Shown piece after piece: positions 45,192 through 52,443 of a DNA stretch of 64,000 bases. A program made the translations under genes and the position numbers. The DNA lies in assembly GCA_902826615.1 (NCBI GenBank), contig CADEFN010000002.1, forward strand, positions 496,001 through 560,000. The letters are read 5' to 3'. The DNA is from an uncultured Gemmatimonadota bacterium (GTDB taxonomy: Bacteria; Gemmatimonadota; Gemmatimonadetes; Gemmatimonadales; Gemmatimonadaceae). The notes under the pieces were generated by a model. It did no database searches and was not told where the DNA came from. It was given only the letters and a program-made list of their open reading frames with translations. The number at the start of each line of letters is the position of its first letter. Position 1 is the stretch's first letter.

Positions 45192-45464
45192 TCAGGCGGG
45201 CGTGTGTACAAGGCCTGCGTATTCGAACCGCCACGTGAGGTCGGCGGGCACATTGATCACACGCATCATGCCGCCTCTGGACCCCAATGCGTTGCGAAGC
45301 GCGAGGAGCACTTGAAGACCCGCCGTATCGCACTCTGCGAGTCCCGCACAATCCACCACCACCACGGTGGCCTGCGCTGCTATCGCGCGAGCGCGCTCCA
45401 GCAGTTCACGGGCGGTCCGCAGAGTAGCAGTGGGTCCGAAGACCAGTACGGGTTCTTGACTCAC
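45192..45464 (-). CDS. STAS domain protein (first gene of the chemotaxis operon)
   Basis: This is a 90-residue STAS (anti-sigma-factor-antagonist) fold: short strand VLVFGPTATL, helix ARELLERARAIAAQ, VVVVDCAGLAECDTAGLQVLLALRNAL and a final strand. In SpoIIAA-type proteins a Ser in 'DxSG' is phosphorylated; here the position reads DCAGLAECDTAG, with Thr in the DTAGL turn as the only likely site. STAS proteins occur at the head of chemotaxis operons with unclear role. It has a sigma-28-type promoter just upstream and is 35 bases from cheY. Confidence 0.82.
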   Translation of the reverse strand: MSQEPVLVFGPTATLRTARELLERARAIAAQATVVVVDCAGLAECDTAGLQVLLALRNALGSRGGMMRVINVPADLTWRFEYAGLVHTPA

Positions 45465-45510
45465 GGGTCGAGGCGAAGAGGAGACGATGCGGTGTGATGC
45501 ACCTCATGAA

Positions 45511-45538
45511 GTGTCGGCCGGGTATGGAGGTCGCTTGA
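45511..45538 (-). promoter_or_regulatory. Sigma-28-type promoter of chemotaxis operon 1
   Basis: On the minus strand TCAAG (45534-45538), 15 bases and GCCGACAC (45511-45518), then TT. TCAAG is a common FliA -35 variant, and the -10 equals that of the rod-like gene promoter. It lies 47 bases upstream of the STAS start codon, so the whole STAS-cheY-cheA-cheW-MCP-cheRD-cheZ-like-cheB unit would be read from it. Confidence 0.65.
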
Positions 45539-45619
45539 GCCCAGTTTGCGCCGGCGGTTAACGCCGCAGACCCCGCGACGTCGAAATGATGGACCGCTCC
45601 TCACCCCGTGGTGTCCGAT

Positions 45620-47527
45620 ATGCGCTTTCGAATGATTCTTGTACCCTGCGTCACCCTTGGCCTCGTCGGTGTGCTGTCCTCGGTCGGCACCGAGAGGATC
45701 GGCGCACAAAGCGGCGCACAGCAGGGTGAGTTGAGCACGAGCGAGGCCGCCCATCACGTCCTCAACCGGCTGGGCTTCGGTCCCCGTCCCGGCGAGGTCG
45801 AGCGTGTCATGAAAACCGGGGTGTCCCGGTGGATTGATCTCCAGCTCCAGCCGCGGCGCATAACCGATGCCGCAGCGGAGCTCGCGCTGAGCCGTTATCC
45901 CGACCTGTCGCGGCCACCGGCCGCCTTGCGCGAGATGTTCCCGCGGCCCGGTGTGCTGCAGCGTGCCGCTGGAGGACAGCTGTCAGCGGCCGACTCCATG
46001 GCGCTGCGTGACCAGGCGCGGGCAGGGCGGGCGTTTGTCGGGCAGATCATGTCAGCGCGGGTGGCACAGGCGGTGACGTCGGAGCGGCAGCTCCAGGAAG
46101 TGATGACCGATTTCTGGCTGAACCACTTTACCGTCTTTGTCGGGAAGAATCCGCTTATGCGGTATTGCCTCCCGGCCTATGAACGCGAAGTGATTCGCCC
46201 ACATACCCTCGGGAAGTTCCGGGACTTGCTCGGTGCGGTGGCCAAGAGCCCAGCCATGCTCACCTACCTCGACAATGCCATCAGCGTGGCCGACAGCACC
46301 CGGCCGACACTGGTGAGCCGCGAGGCCACGCAGCGGCGGGTGCAGTTCGCACGACGTGCCGTACGACGGGGGGCACAGCGCCCGGGTGCGCGCGTAGACA
46401 GCGCAACCTTCGAACGGCTGATGGCCCGTCGTCCGCGTGGTCTCAACGAGAACTATGCGCGCGAACTGCTGGAGTTGCACACGCTGGGTGTTGATGGCGG
46501 CTACACCCAGCAGGACGTGATCGAAGTGGCGCGCGCCCTCACCGGGTGGACGGTTCGCCCGGGACGGCGTGACGACGACGGCTTCTTTTTCAACGCCGCG
46601 GCACACGATGCGGCGGAAAAGGTCATTCTCGGGAAAAGATTCCCCGCCGGACGTGGCGAGGACGAGGGCGAGGCCGTGCTCGACCTGCTCGCTCGTCATC
46701 CGGCCACCGCGCGTCACATCGCGCACAAACTGGCGGTGCGTTTTGTATCGGACGCACCCTCGGAGGCACTGGTCGACCAGGTCGCCGAAGTCTTCCGCAA
46801 CACCGAAGGCGATCTGACCGCGGTGTTGCGCTCGATTGTCACGTCGAAGGAGTTTTTCTCGCGCGCGGCGTATCGCTCAAAGGTGAAGTCACCCTTCGAG
46901 GTGGTGGTGAGTGCGGTGCGTGCGTTAGGCGGCACCGCCGACTCCACGGCCGTTACCGCCGCCCTGGTGGCGCGGCTCGGACAGCCCATCTATGGACACC
47001 AGGCGCCCGATGGGTGGCCGGAGACGGGCGACGAATGGATGAACACCGGGGCCATCCTCAACCGGATCAACTTCGGGCTGGCGGTAGCGTCCAACCGGAT
47101 ACCGGGTGCCCGTGCCTCGGACTGGGAGCGGTATGGGGTGCTGCGCGGTGCGCAGCGCACCGAACAGGTGGATGCCGCGATTGCAGCCTTTCTTGGCGGA
47201 TCTGCGTCGTCCGACACCAGGGAGATCCTGATGAGCGGAACCAATCCGTTGCTGGCGGGCGGGCAGACAGACTCGGGCGCGGTGGACGTGGACGCGACCG
47301 TGGAGATGAGCGTGGAGGGAGCCAACATGCCGCCTCGTCGGCGCCCTGGCCGGGGGGCCCCCCCCGAAAGGCAAGGTAGCCCCGACTCAATGAATGTGCG
47401 CAACCGTTTTGTCCCCGATCGTACCAATCCACTGCGAACCCCTCCCCTCGGCGCCACCCGCCCCCTCACCGGGCTCGATCTGGTCATCGGTCTCGCGTTA
47501 GGCGCGCCCGAGTTCCAGCGCCGATAA
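45620..47527 (+). CDS. DUF1800 domain exported protein
   Basis: This is a 635-residue protein. The signal peptide MRFRMILVPCVTLGLVGVLSSVG is followed by the DUF1800 pattern: AAHHVLNRLGFGPRPGEVERVMKTGVSRWIDLQL, QEVMTDFWLNHFTVFVGKN, GLNENYARELLELHTLGVDGGYTQQDVIEVARALTGWTV, and APDGWPETGDEWMN. The function of DUF1800 is not established; it nearly always travels with DUF1501, as here. GTG 45608 and 45611 are alternative starts. It is divergent from the chemotaxis operon. Confidence 0.88.
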   Translation: MRFRMILVPCVTLGLVGVLSSVGTERIGAQSGAQQGELSTSEAAHHVLNRLGFGPRPGEVERVMKTGVSRWIDLQLQPRRITDAAAELALSRYPDLSRPPAALREMFPRPGVLQRAAGGQLSAADSMALRDQARAGRAFVGQIMSARVAQAVTSERQLQEVMTDFWLNHFTVFVGKNPLMRYCLPAYEREVIRPHTLGKFRDLLGAVAKSPAMLTYLDNAISVADSTRPTLVSREATQRRVQFARRAVRRGAQRPGARVDSATFERLMARRPRGLNENYARELLELHTLGVDGGYTQQDVIEVARALTGWTVRPGRRDDDGFFFNAAAHDAAEKVILGKRFPAGRGEDEGEAVLDLLARHPATARHIAHKLAVRFVSDAPSEALVDQVAEVFRNTEGDLTAVLRSIVTSKEFFSRAAYRSKVKSPFEVVVSAVRALGGTADSTAVTAALVARLGQPIYGHQAPDGWPETGDEWMNTGAILNRINFGLAVASNRIPGARASDWERYGVLRGAQRTEQVDAAIAAFLGGSASSDTREILMSGTNPLLAGGQTDSGAVDVDATVEMSVEGANMPPRRRPGRGAPPERQGSPDSMNVRNRFVPDRTNPLRTPPLGATRPLTGLDLVIGLALGAPEFQRR

Positions 47528-47605
47528 CCAACCGTCACCCCCGATCACGCACTGCACCGGCGCCCGGTCCTCGACCCGCCGTTTCACATCCAGCCGAACC
47601 CTGCC

Positions 47606-48871
47606 ATGCGTCGCCGCGTCTTCATGAAATCCGGAGCGCTCGCCCTCGTCACCATGGGCCTGAGTCCCTCCTTCCTCCGCCGCTCCGCCTTTGCCGCCGA
47701 GCTGCGACGCGCTCCAAAAGGCAAGGTGCTGGTCTGTCTCTTTCAGCGTGGCGCCGCCGACGCCCTGAACATGGTGGTCCCGCATGGCGAGGCCGCCTAC
47801 TACACCATGCGGCCCGGTATTGCCATTCCGCGGCCCAAACGCGGCGACACCTCCACCACCATCGACCTCGACGGATTCTTCGGGCTGCATCCCGCGCTTG
47901 GAGCCTTCGAGCCCCTCTATCGGGACGGGATCCTCGCTCCCATCCATGCCGTGGGGAGTCCGAGTGCCACCCGTTCGCACTTCGACGCGCAAGACTACCT
48001 GGAAAGCGGCACTCCCGACCTCAAGTCCACGCGCGATGGATGGCTCAACCGCTACCTCGCCGTGTCGGGCACCTGCCAGGCCTGTGACGTGCCGGCCTCC
48101 CCATTTCGCGCGGTGTCCATGACCTCGCAAATGCCGCGCATCCTCGATGGCAACGCCCCTACGGTGGCGATGGCCTCGTTAGGTGACTTCAGTGTCCGGG
48201 CCACCGGCTCGGCTACCGAGCGACTCGAAGGGCTATATCGCACGGGATCGGCCGATCTGGTACACGCCTCCGGCAAGGAGATGTTCGAAGCGCTCAAAAT
48301 GCTGCGCAGCGCCGATCCACAGCGGTACCGTGCGGAACATGGCGCCACCTATCCCGCTTCGCCCTTCGGGCAGCGGCTGGCCGAAATCGCGCAGCTCATC
48401 AAGGCGGGACTGGGGCTCGAAGTGGCCTTTGCCGATGTCGGGGGCTGGGACACCCATGTGAACCAGGGCGCGGCCACCGGTCAGCTGGCCACACGACTTC
48501 GCGACTTCTCGCAGTCCATCGCTGCCTTTGTGAAAGACCTCGGCCCACGCATGGACAACGTCCTGATCCTCACCATGTCGGAGTTCGGGCGCATGGCGCG
48601 TCAGAATGGGAGCGGTGGCACCGACCATGGACATGCCGGTGCCATGTTTGCCATCGGCTCGCAGGTGAGCGGCGGACGCGTGCACGGAAAGTGGCCCGGG
48701 CTCGCACGCGAGCAACTGTACGAGGGACGCGACCTGGCACTGACGACCGACTTTCGCAGCGTCTTTACCGAGGTACTCACGCGTCACATGGGCGCCGACA
48801 CCACCGCGAAAGTCTTTCCGGGGTTTGTCTCTGGTACGCCAGCCTGGGAGCTGCTACGTGGCGGCGCGTGA
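47606..48871 (+). CDS. DUF1501 domain protein
   Basis: This is a 421-residue protein. The N-terminus RRRVFMKSGALALVTMGLSPSF has paired Arg and a hydrophobic core, consistent with Tat or Sec export. The DUF1501 pattern follows (sulfatase-like fold): VLVCLFQRGAADALNMVVPHGEAAYY, GLHPALGAFEPLYRDGILAPIHAVGSP, RSHFDAQDYLESG, VGGWDTHVNQG, and LTMSEFGRMARQNGSGGTDHGHAG with the metal-binding-like Glu, Asp and His residues. It is 78 bases downstream of its usual partner DUF1800 on the same strand. The substrate is unknown. Confidence 0.9.
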   Translation: MRRRVFMKSGALALVTMGLSPSFLRRSAFAAELRRAPKGKVLVCLFQRGAADALNMVVPHGEAAYYTMRPGIAIPRPKRGDTSTTIDLDGFFGLHPALGAFEPLYRDGILAPIHAVGSPSATRSHFDAQDYLESGTPDLKSTRDGWLNRYLAVSGTCQACDVPASPFRAVSMTSQMPRILDGNAPTVAMASLGDFSVRATGSATERLEGLYRTGSADLVHASGKEMFEALKMLRSADPQRYRAEHGATYPASPFGQRLAEIAQLIKAGLGLEVAFADVGGWDTHVNQGAATGQLATRLRDFSQSIAAFVKDLGPRMDNVLILTMSEFGRMARQNGSGGTDHGHAGAMFAIGSQVSGGRVHGKWPGLAREQLYEGRDLALTTDFRSVFTEVLTRHMGADTTAKVFPGFVSGTPAWELLRGGA

Positions 48872-48884
48872 GCTCACCATGTCA

Positions 48885-50294
48885 CTATCGCCACACCCCG
48901 GGTGACCTCCCGGGGATCGGCTGGACGTAGTCCATGGCCGGCAGCAGCCGGCCGGGCCCGACCAGCCGAGTGGCCACCTCTGCCACCATCGCAGGCAACG
49001 AGTCGAGTGGACCACTCGCGGTTGCCGATGACCGCACCACACCAGTCGTGCGGTTGACCAGCGTGGCCCGCATCACCAGCAGCCGGGCATCACCCACCAG
49101 GGTGCCGGTCACCACCCATCCTGCGCCTAACGCTTGCGCCGTGGCGGCCAGGGTTTCCGGTGGAGCCAGCTGCAGCGCCTCCTGACGTTCGCCCCACCAG
49201 CGATGGACAAACACCGGATCCAGCACTGGCAGCGTGTCCCGATCGGCAATCGCTGCGGAGAGCATCTCCACGACCGCGGTGGGGAGATGCACCAGGTCAC
49301 GCGAAAGCCCGGTTCCACGGAAGGGCAGTACGGCGGTCCCGGCGACCGGTGTACCATGCCGCGCGCGTTGGTCGCCCAAACGAGCGACTGCAAGCATGGC
49401 CGCCATCGTTGCCACCGCGGTCACCGCGGCACGGCGGGCCATGAGCCGCATCTCGCGCGACGGACCGCGCCGCACCGCCTGCAGCTGCGCCGCAATGGAC
49501 TGCCGCAGCAGAGTCCACCAGGTCGACGTGTGCGGCGCCTCGGCGCGCACCGCGGCGTCATCACGTCGCGGCGTGCGAGGTGGTGTGCGCTGCAGTTCAT
49601 CTGCGAGCTCACCAACACGGCCGTCGGGGTCGAGATCGAGCTCCTGCCGGACGAGTGCGCCGTACACACGCCCCTGTTGTACCGCACCCGGCACATCACC
49701 GGCTGCCGCCAGGGCTCGCATGAGTGAGAGTGTGGCCGACGCATCGAGCGGATCGAGGGCCACTCGCCGCTTGAGCGCGCTGACCGCCCTGTCAGGCTGT
49801 CCGGCCTCGAGATAGCGGCGCGACGCCGCGTCGAGCACGGTGCCCACCCGTCGCGCACACTCCGCCCGCTGCTCATCCAGCCATCGGTCGAGCTCACCCA
49901 AACCCCCAACCGAAAATCCGTCGAGCACGGGACCGCGATAGACCGCCAGGAGCGCTACGTCATCTCCCTCCTCGGCCGCGCGCTCGAGTTCGATCACATC
50001 GGTGGTGACCTTCTCCAGGTTCAGCATCAAGTGGCTGTTTCCCACCACCACATCCTCGTGACCCACCAGTCGCCGAATCGCGTACAGCGACTGCGCCAGC
50101 GCGTGGCGGGCACGTTCCGGGTCCACATCGGCCCAGAGAAGCGTCAGCAACCGATCACGCGCAACCCCGCGGCCCGCGCTGAGGGCCAGCACGGCCAGGA
50201 TTGCCGCGAGCTTTCGTGGGACTGTGGCACTCCGGTTCTCCCCGTCTACAAAGAGACCAAAGCCGCCAAGTGCTTCAATACGAATCACTTGCAT
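48885..50294 (-). CDS. SARP/BTAD-type transcriptional regulator with a membrane anchor and C-terminal sensor-like domain
   Basis: This is a 469-residue protein. A winged-helix DNA-binding domain comes first (IRIEALGGFGLFVDGENRSATVPRKLAAILAVLALSAGRGVARDRLLTLLW). The bacterial transcriptional activation domain of TPR type spans about 95-240 (RYLEAGQPDRAVSALKRRVALDPLDASATLSLMRALAAAGD). A hydrophobic segment near 305 (AAVTAVATMAAMLAVARLG) could cross the membrane. The C-terminal region (AVLPFRGTGLSRDLVHLPTAVVEMLSAAI, LGAGWVVTGTLVGDARLLVMRATLVNRTTG) has the TolB/FlgT N-like fold pattern. AGGAG lies before ATG 50294. It is divergent from the HAD/glycosyltransferase pair, which it may control. Confidence 0.82.
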   Translation of the reverse strand: MQVIRIEALGGFGLFVDGENRSATVPRKLAAILAVLALSAGRGVARDRLLTLLWADVDPERARHALAQSLYAIRRLVGHEDVVVGNSHLMLNLEKVTTDVIELERAAEEGDDVALLAVYRGPVLDGFSVGGLGELDRWLDEQRAECARRVGTVLDAASRRYLEAGQPDRAVSALKRRVALDPLDASATLSLMRALAAAGDVPGAVQQGRVYGALVRQELDLDPDGRVGELADELQRTPPRTPRRDDAAVRAEAPHTSTWWTLLRQSIAAQLQAVRRGPSREMRLMARRAAVTAVATMAAMLAVARLGDQRARHGTPVAGTAVLPFRGTGLSRDLVHLPTAVVEMLSAAIADRDTLPVLDPVFVHRWWGERQEALQLAPPETLAATAQALGAGWVVTGTLVGDARLLVMRATLVNRTTGVVRSSATASGPLDSLPAMVAEVATRLVGPGRLLPAMDYVQPIPGRSPGVWR

Positions 50295-50384
50295 GCAACT
50301 GATTTTCTCCTGATCGGATGCTGATACCCCCGGCGGATGTTGAGGTCCGTGATCGTGACCCTCAGCGCCCGAGTCTGCCACACC

Positions 50385-51245
50385 ATGATGCCACCCCGCG
50401 ACGTACTGATTTTCTCCGACATCGACGGCACCCTCCTCGACGCGGCGGGCCTGCCACCACGTGCATGGCCCGCCATGCGAGACGTGCTGGACGAAGCCCT
50501 GATCGTGCTCTGCTCCAGCCGAACTGTACGTCAGGTGCGTGACGCGCAACACCGCCTCGGACTCTCCGGGCCCTTCATCGCCGAAAATGGCGCCCTGCTC
50601 TGCTTCCCCGATGATTGGCCGGACGCACCGGCTCAGGCTGTGACCGACATCAGCATCCCGGATCTTCGTGTGGTTCGAATCGGGACACCGGCGCCACAGC
50701 TGCGCTCGGTGTTACTCGGCGTCGCGTCTGCACTGCTCTTTACCGTCGAGGTGGGGGACGAGCGTCTCTTGCACGATCTCTCTTCGCAGGCGAGCGGAAC
50801 CGGGCGTGTGGTGTTGGTACCCAACGCCTCGCAGCGCAGCCACTCCGTTCTGATGCAGGTGGCGGCCAGCCCGGAGCGGGCGGCCCTCTTGCTTCGGGCC
50901 ATGGCCCGCGCTCACCTCACGGTGACCAATGGCGGTCGATGGCTGGTCGTGCAACACGGGTCGAGCAAGGGCATGGCGGCTGGCCTCATGCGCACACTGC
51001 TGCGCTCCCGCCTGCGCCCGGAGGCGCCCGCCATTGCGGTCGGCGACTCCGACAACGACCGCTCCCTGCTCGAGAGCATGGATGTCCGCTGGGTGCTGCG
51101 CTCGGACGACGGCACCGTGAGTCCCTCCCTTGCCTCCCTCGACGGCATCACGGTGGCGACCACACCGGGCGTGAACGGATGGAGCGACCTGCTGCCGCAG
51201 CTGCGGCGTGACCTGGTGACCACGGGAGGAATTGGAGATGAATGA
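50385..51245 (+). CDS. HAD-superfamily phosphatase, mannosyl-3-phosphoglycerate phosphatase-like
   Basis: This is a 286-residue protein of the HAD Cof/MPGP type. Motif I is IFSDIDGTLLD, motif II CSSRTVRQVRD, then ENGALL, the cap, motif III Lys near HGSSKGMAAG, and motif IV AIAVGDSDNDRSLLESMD. The 'SSRT' and 'ENGA' spellings fit the mannosyl-3-phosphoglycerate phosphatase group. The next gene, overlapping by 8 bases, is a glycosyltransferase but does not look like mannosyl-3-phosphoglycerate synthase, so the actual substrate is uncertain. ATG 50385 or 50388 starts the fold; the frame is open to 50337. Confidence 0.8.
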   Translation: MMPPRDVLIFSDIDGTLLDAAGLPPRAWPAMRDVLDEALIVLCSSRTVRQVRDAQHRLGLSGPFIAENGALLCFPDDWPDAPAQAVTDISIPDLRVVRIGTPAPQLRSVLLGVASALLFTVEVGDERLLHDLSSQASGTGRVVLVPNASQRSHSVLMQVAASPERAALLLRAMARAHLTVTNGGRWLVVQHGSSKGMAAGLMRTLLRSRLRPEAPAIAVGDSDNDRSLLESMDVRWVLRSDDGTVSPSLASLDGITVATTPGVNGWSDLLPQLRRDLVTTGGIGDE

Positions 51246-52299
51246 CCGTCGATGGACCATCAGTGTGCTCACGATTCCGCAGCGTGAGTCGTACGTCGCC
51301 CAACTCGTGGAATCGCTGCACGCGGCACGTGTTACGCGGGGCGCCGTGTTGTCCGTGGTCTACAACTGGGATTCGCGCGAGGCACCCGACGTGATCGAAG
51401 CCCGGCTGCGCCGGCTTTGTCGCGGGGTGTCCCTCGACGTCACCTTCAACATGACCGGGCCGACCATCGTGTCGGGACGACAGCAACAATTGAATGCCTG
51501 CAAGACACCGCTCCTCTGTTTTGTCGACGACGACCTCACGGTTCATGGCGACCTGCTCGGCGTGCTGGACGAGGCCCTGGTGCGCCAGCCGTTAGGCATC
51601 GTGGGTATCCCCTCGTACGTGAACGATTCAGACGAGCGCTTCAAGCCCAGGGACTCCACGCCACATGTGCTGCATGAGGGGCTCCGCTTCTCACCGGTGC
51701 AGGGGATGCTGGTCGCCGGGTACCGGCGTCTCTTTCTCGATGTCGGAGGCTTCAATGCGCGCCGCCAGTTCTGGGGGGAGTGGACCGAGCTCAACCTGCG
51801 GATGTGGCGCTCGGGTTTCCCCACGGCATACGCCATGGAAGGGGCCTGGCTGCGGCACTGGCACGATGCGCCGGAATCTCCAACGCGCAACCGGACCGGG
51901 CGCGAATCCGACATCCTCTGGGGACTGATGTGCACGGCACTCGAGTACGACGCCGCCGACATCACCGCCGAGACGGGGTCGTTCTGGCGATTGGTGTCCG
52001 AACGCTACCTGGCCTATGCCTTTGGTGCCGCGCTCGCACCAGACCGCCTGCTCTCGGAGTTCCTGCGGCTCGTGCCGCGACTGGCATCGGAGTGGCCGCA
52101 AATTGCTGCGTACCGCGACCGCATGCGACTGCAGCCATTCGGCTTTGCTCCTTTTGCCCAACTCACCCGCGCCGACGTGGAGCAGGTGCTGGAGCATGCC
52201 AGACCGCGTGTGGAGGAGTACCGCACACCGGCGCAGTCAGCACGGCGCACCTGGCGTGAGGTGTTGCGTGGTCCCTGGGTCGCTCGGCAAACGGCCTGA
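51238..52299 (+). CDS. Glycosyltransferase (GT-A fold, family 2-like)
   Basis: This is a 353-residue protein. Nucleotide-sugar binding fold: ISVLTIPQRESYVAQLVESL, then CFVDDDLTVHGDLL with the DDD metal-binding motif. Then GMLVAGYRRLFLDVGGFNARRQFWGEWTELNLRMWRSGF, resembling the acceptor-side 'GG(F)...(E/W)xE' region of family 2/7 transferases, and HWHDAPESP. No membrane helix is present. Its start overlaps the phosphatase stop, with GGAGG upstream, so the two act together, possibly in making a glycosylated solute or surface sugar. Confidence 0.8.
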   Translation: MNDRRWTISVLTIPQRESYVAQLVESLHAARVTRGAVLSVVYNWDSREAPDVIEARLRRLCRGVSLDVTFNMTGPTIVSGRQQQLNACKTPLLCFVDDDLTVHGDLLGVLDEALVRQPLGIVGIPSYVNDSDERFKPRDSTPHVLHEGLRFSPVQGMLVAGYRRLFLDVGGFNARRQFWGEWTELNLRMWRSGFPTAYAMEGAWLRHWHDAPESPTRNRTGRESDILWGLMCTALEYDAADITAETGSFWRLVSERYLAYAFGAALAPDRLLSEFLRLVPRLASEWPQIAAYRDRMRLQPFGFAPFAQLTRADVEQVLEHARPRVEEYRTPAQSARRTWREVLRGPWVARQTA

Positions 52300-52307
52300 G
52301 GGGGCGG

Positions 52308-52436
52308 CACGGGAAGCACGGGAAGCACGCGAGGCACGCGAGGCCCGAGAGGCACGGGAGGCCCACGAGGCACGGGAGGCCCACGAGGCACGCGAAGTCT
52401 CGTGCTTCCCGTGCTTCCCGTGCCTCCCGTGCTTCC
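52308..52436. repeat. 9-bp tandem repeat array with inverted copies between convergent genes
   Basis: Ten direct copies of a 9-base unit (consensus CACGGGAGG, with variants such as CACGGGAAG, CACGCGAGG and CCCACGAGG) run from 52308 to 52397. Three bases later, four inverted copies (CGTGCTTCC type) follow to 52436. The whole can fold back into a long stem. It fills the space between the stops of the glycosyltransferase and the penicillin-binding protein. The frame is open as (REA)n, but this is a by-product of the 9-base period. Confidence 0.85.
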
Positions 52437-52443
52437 GTTTGCC

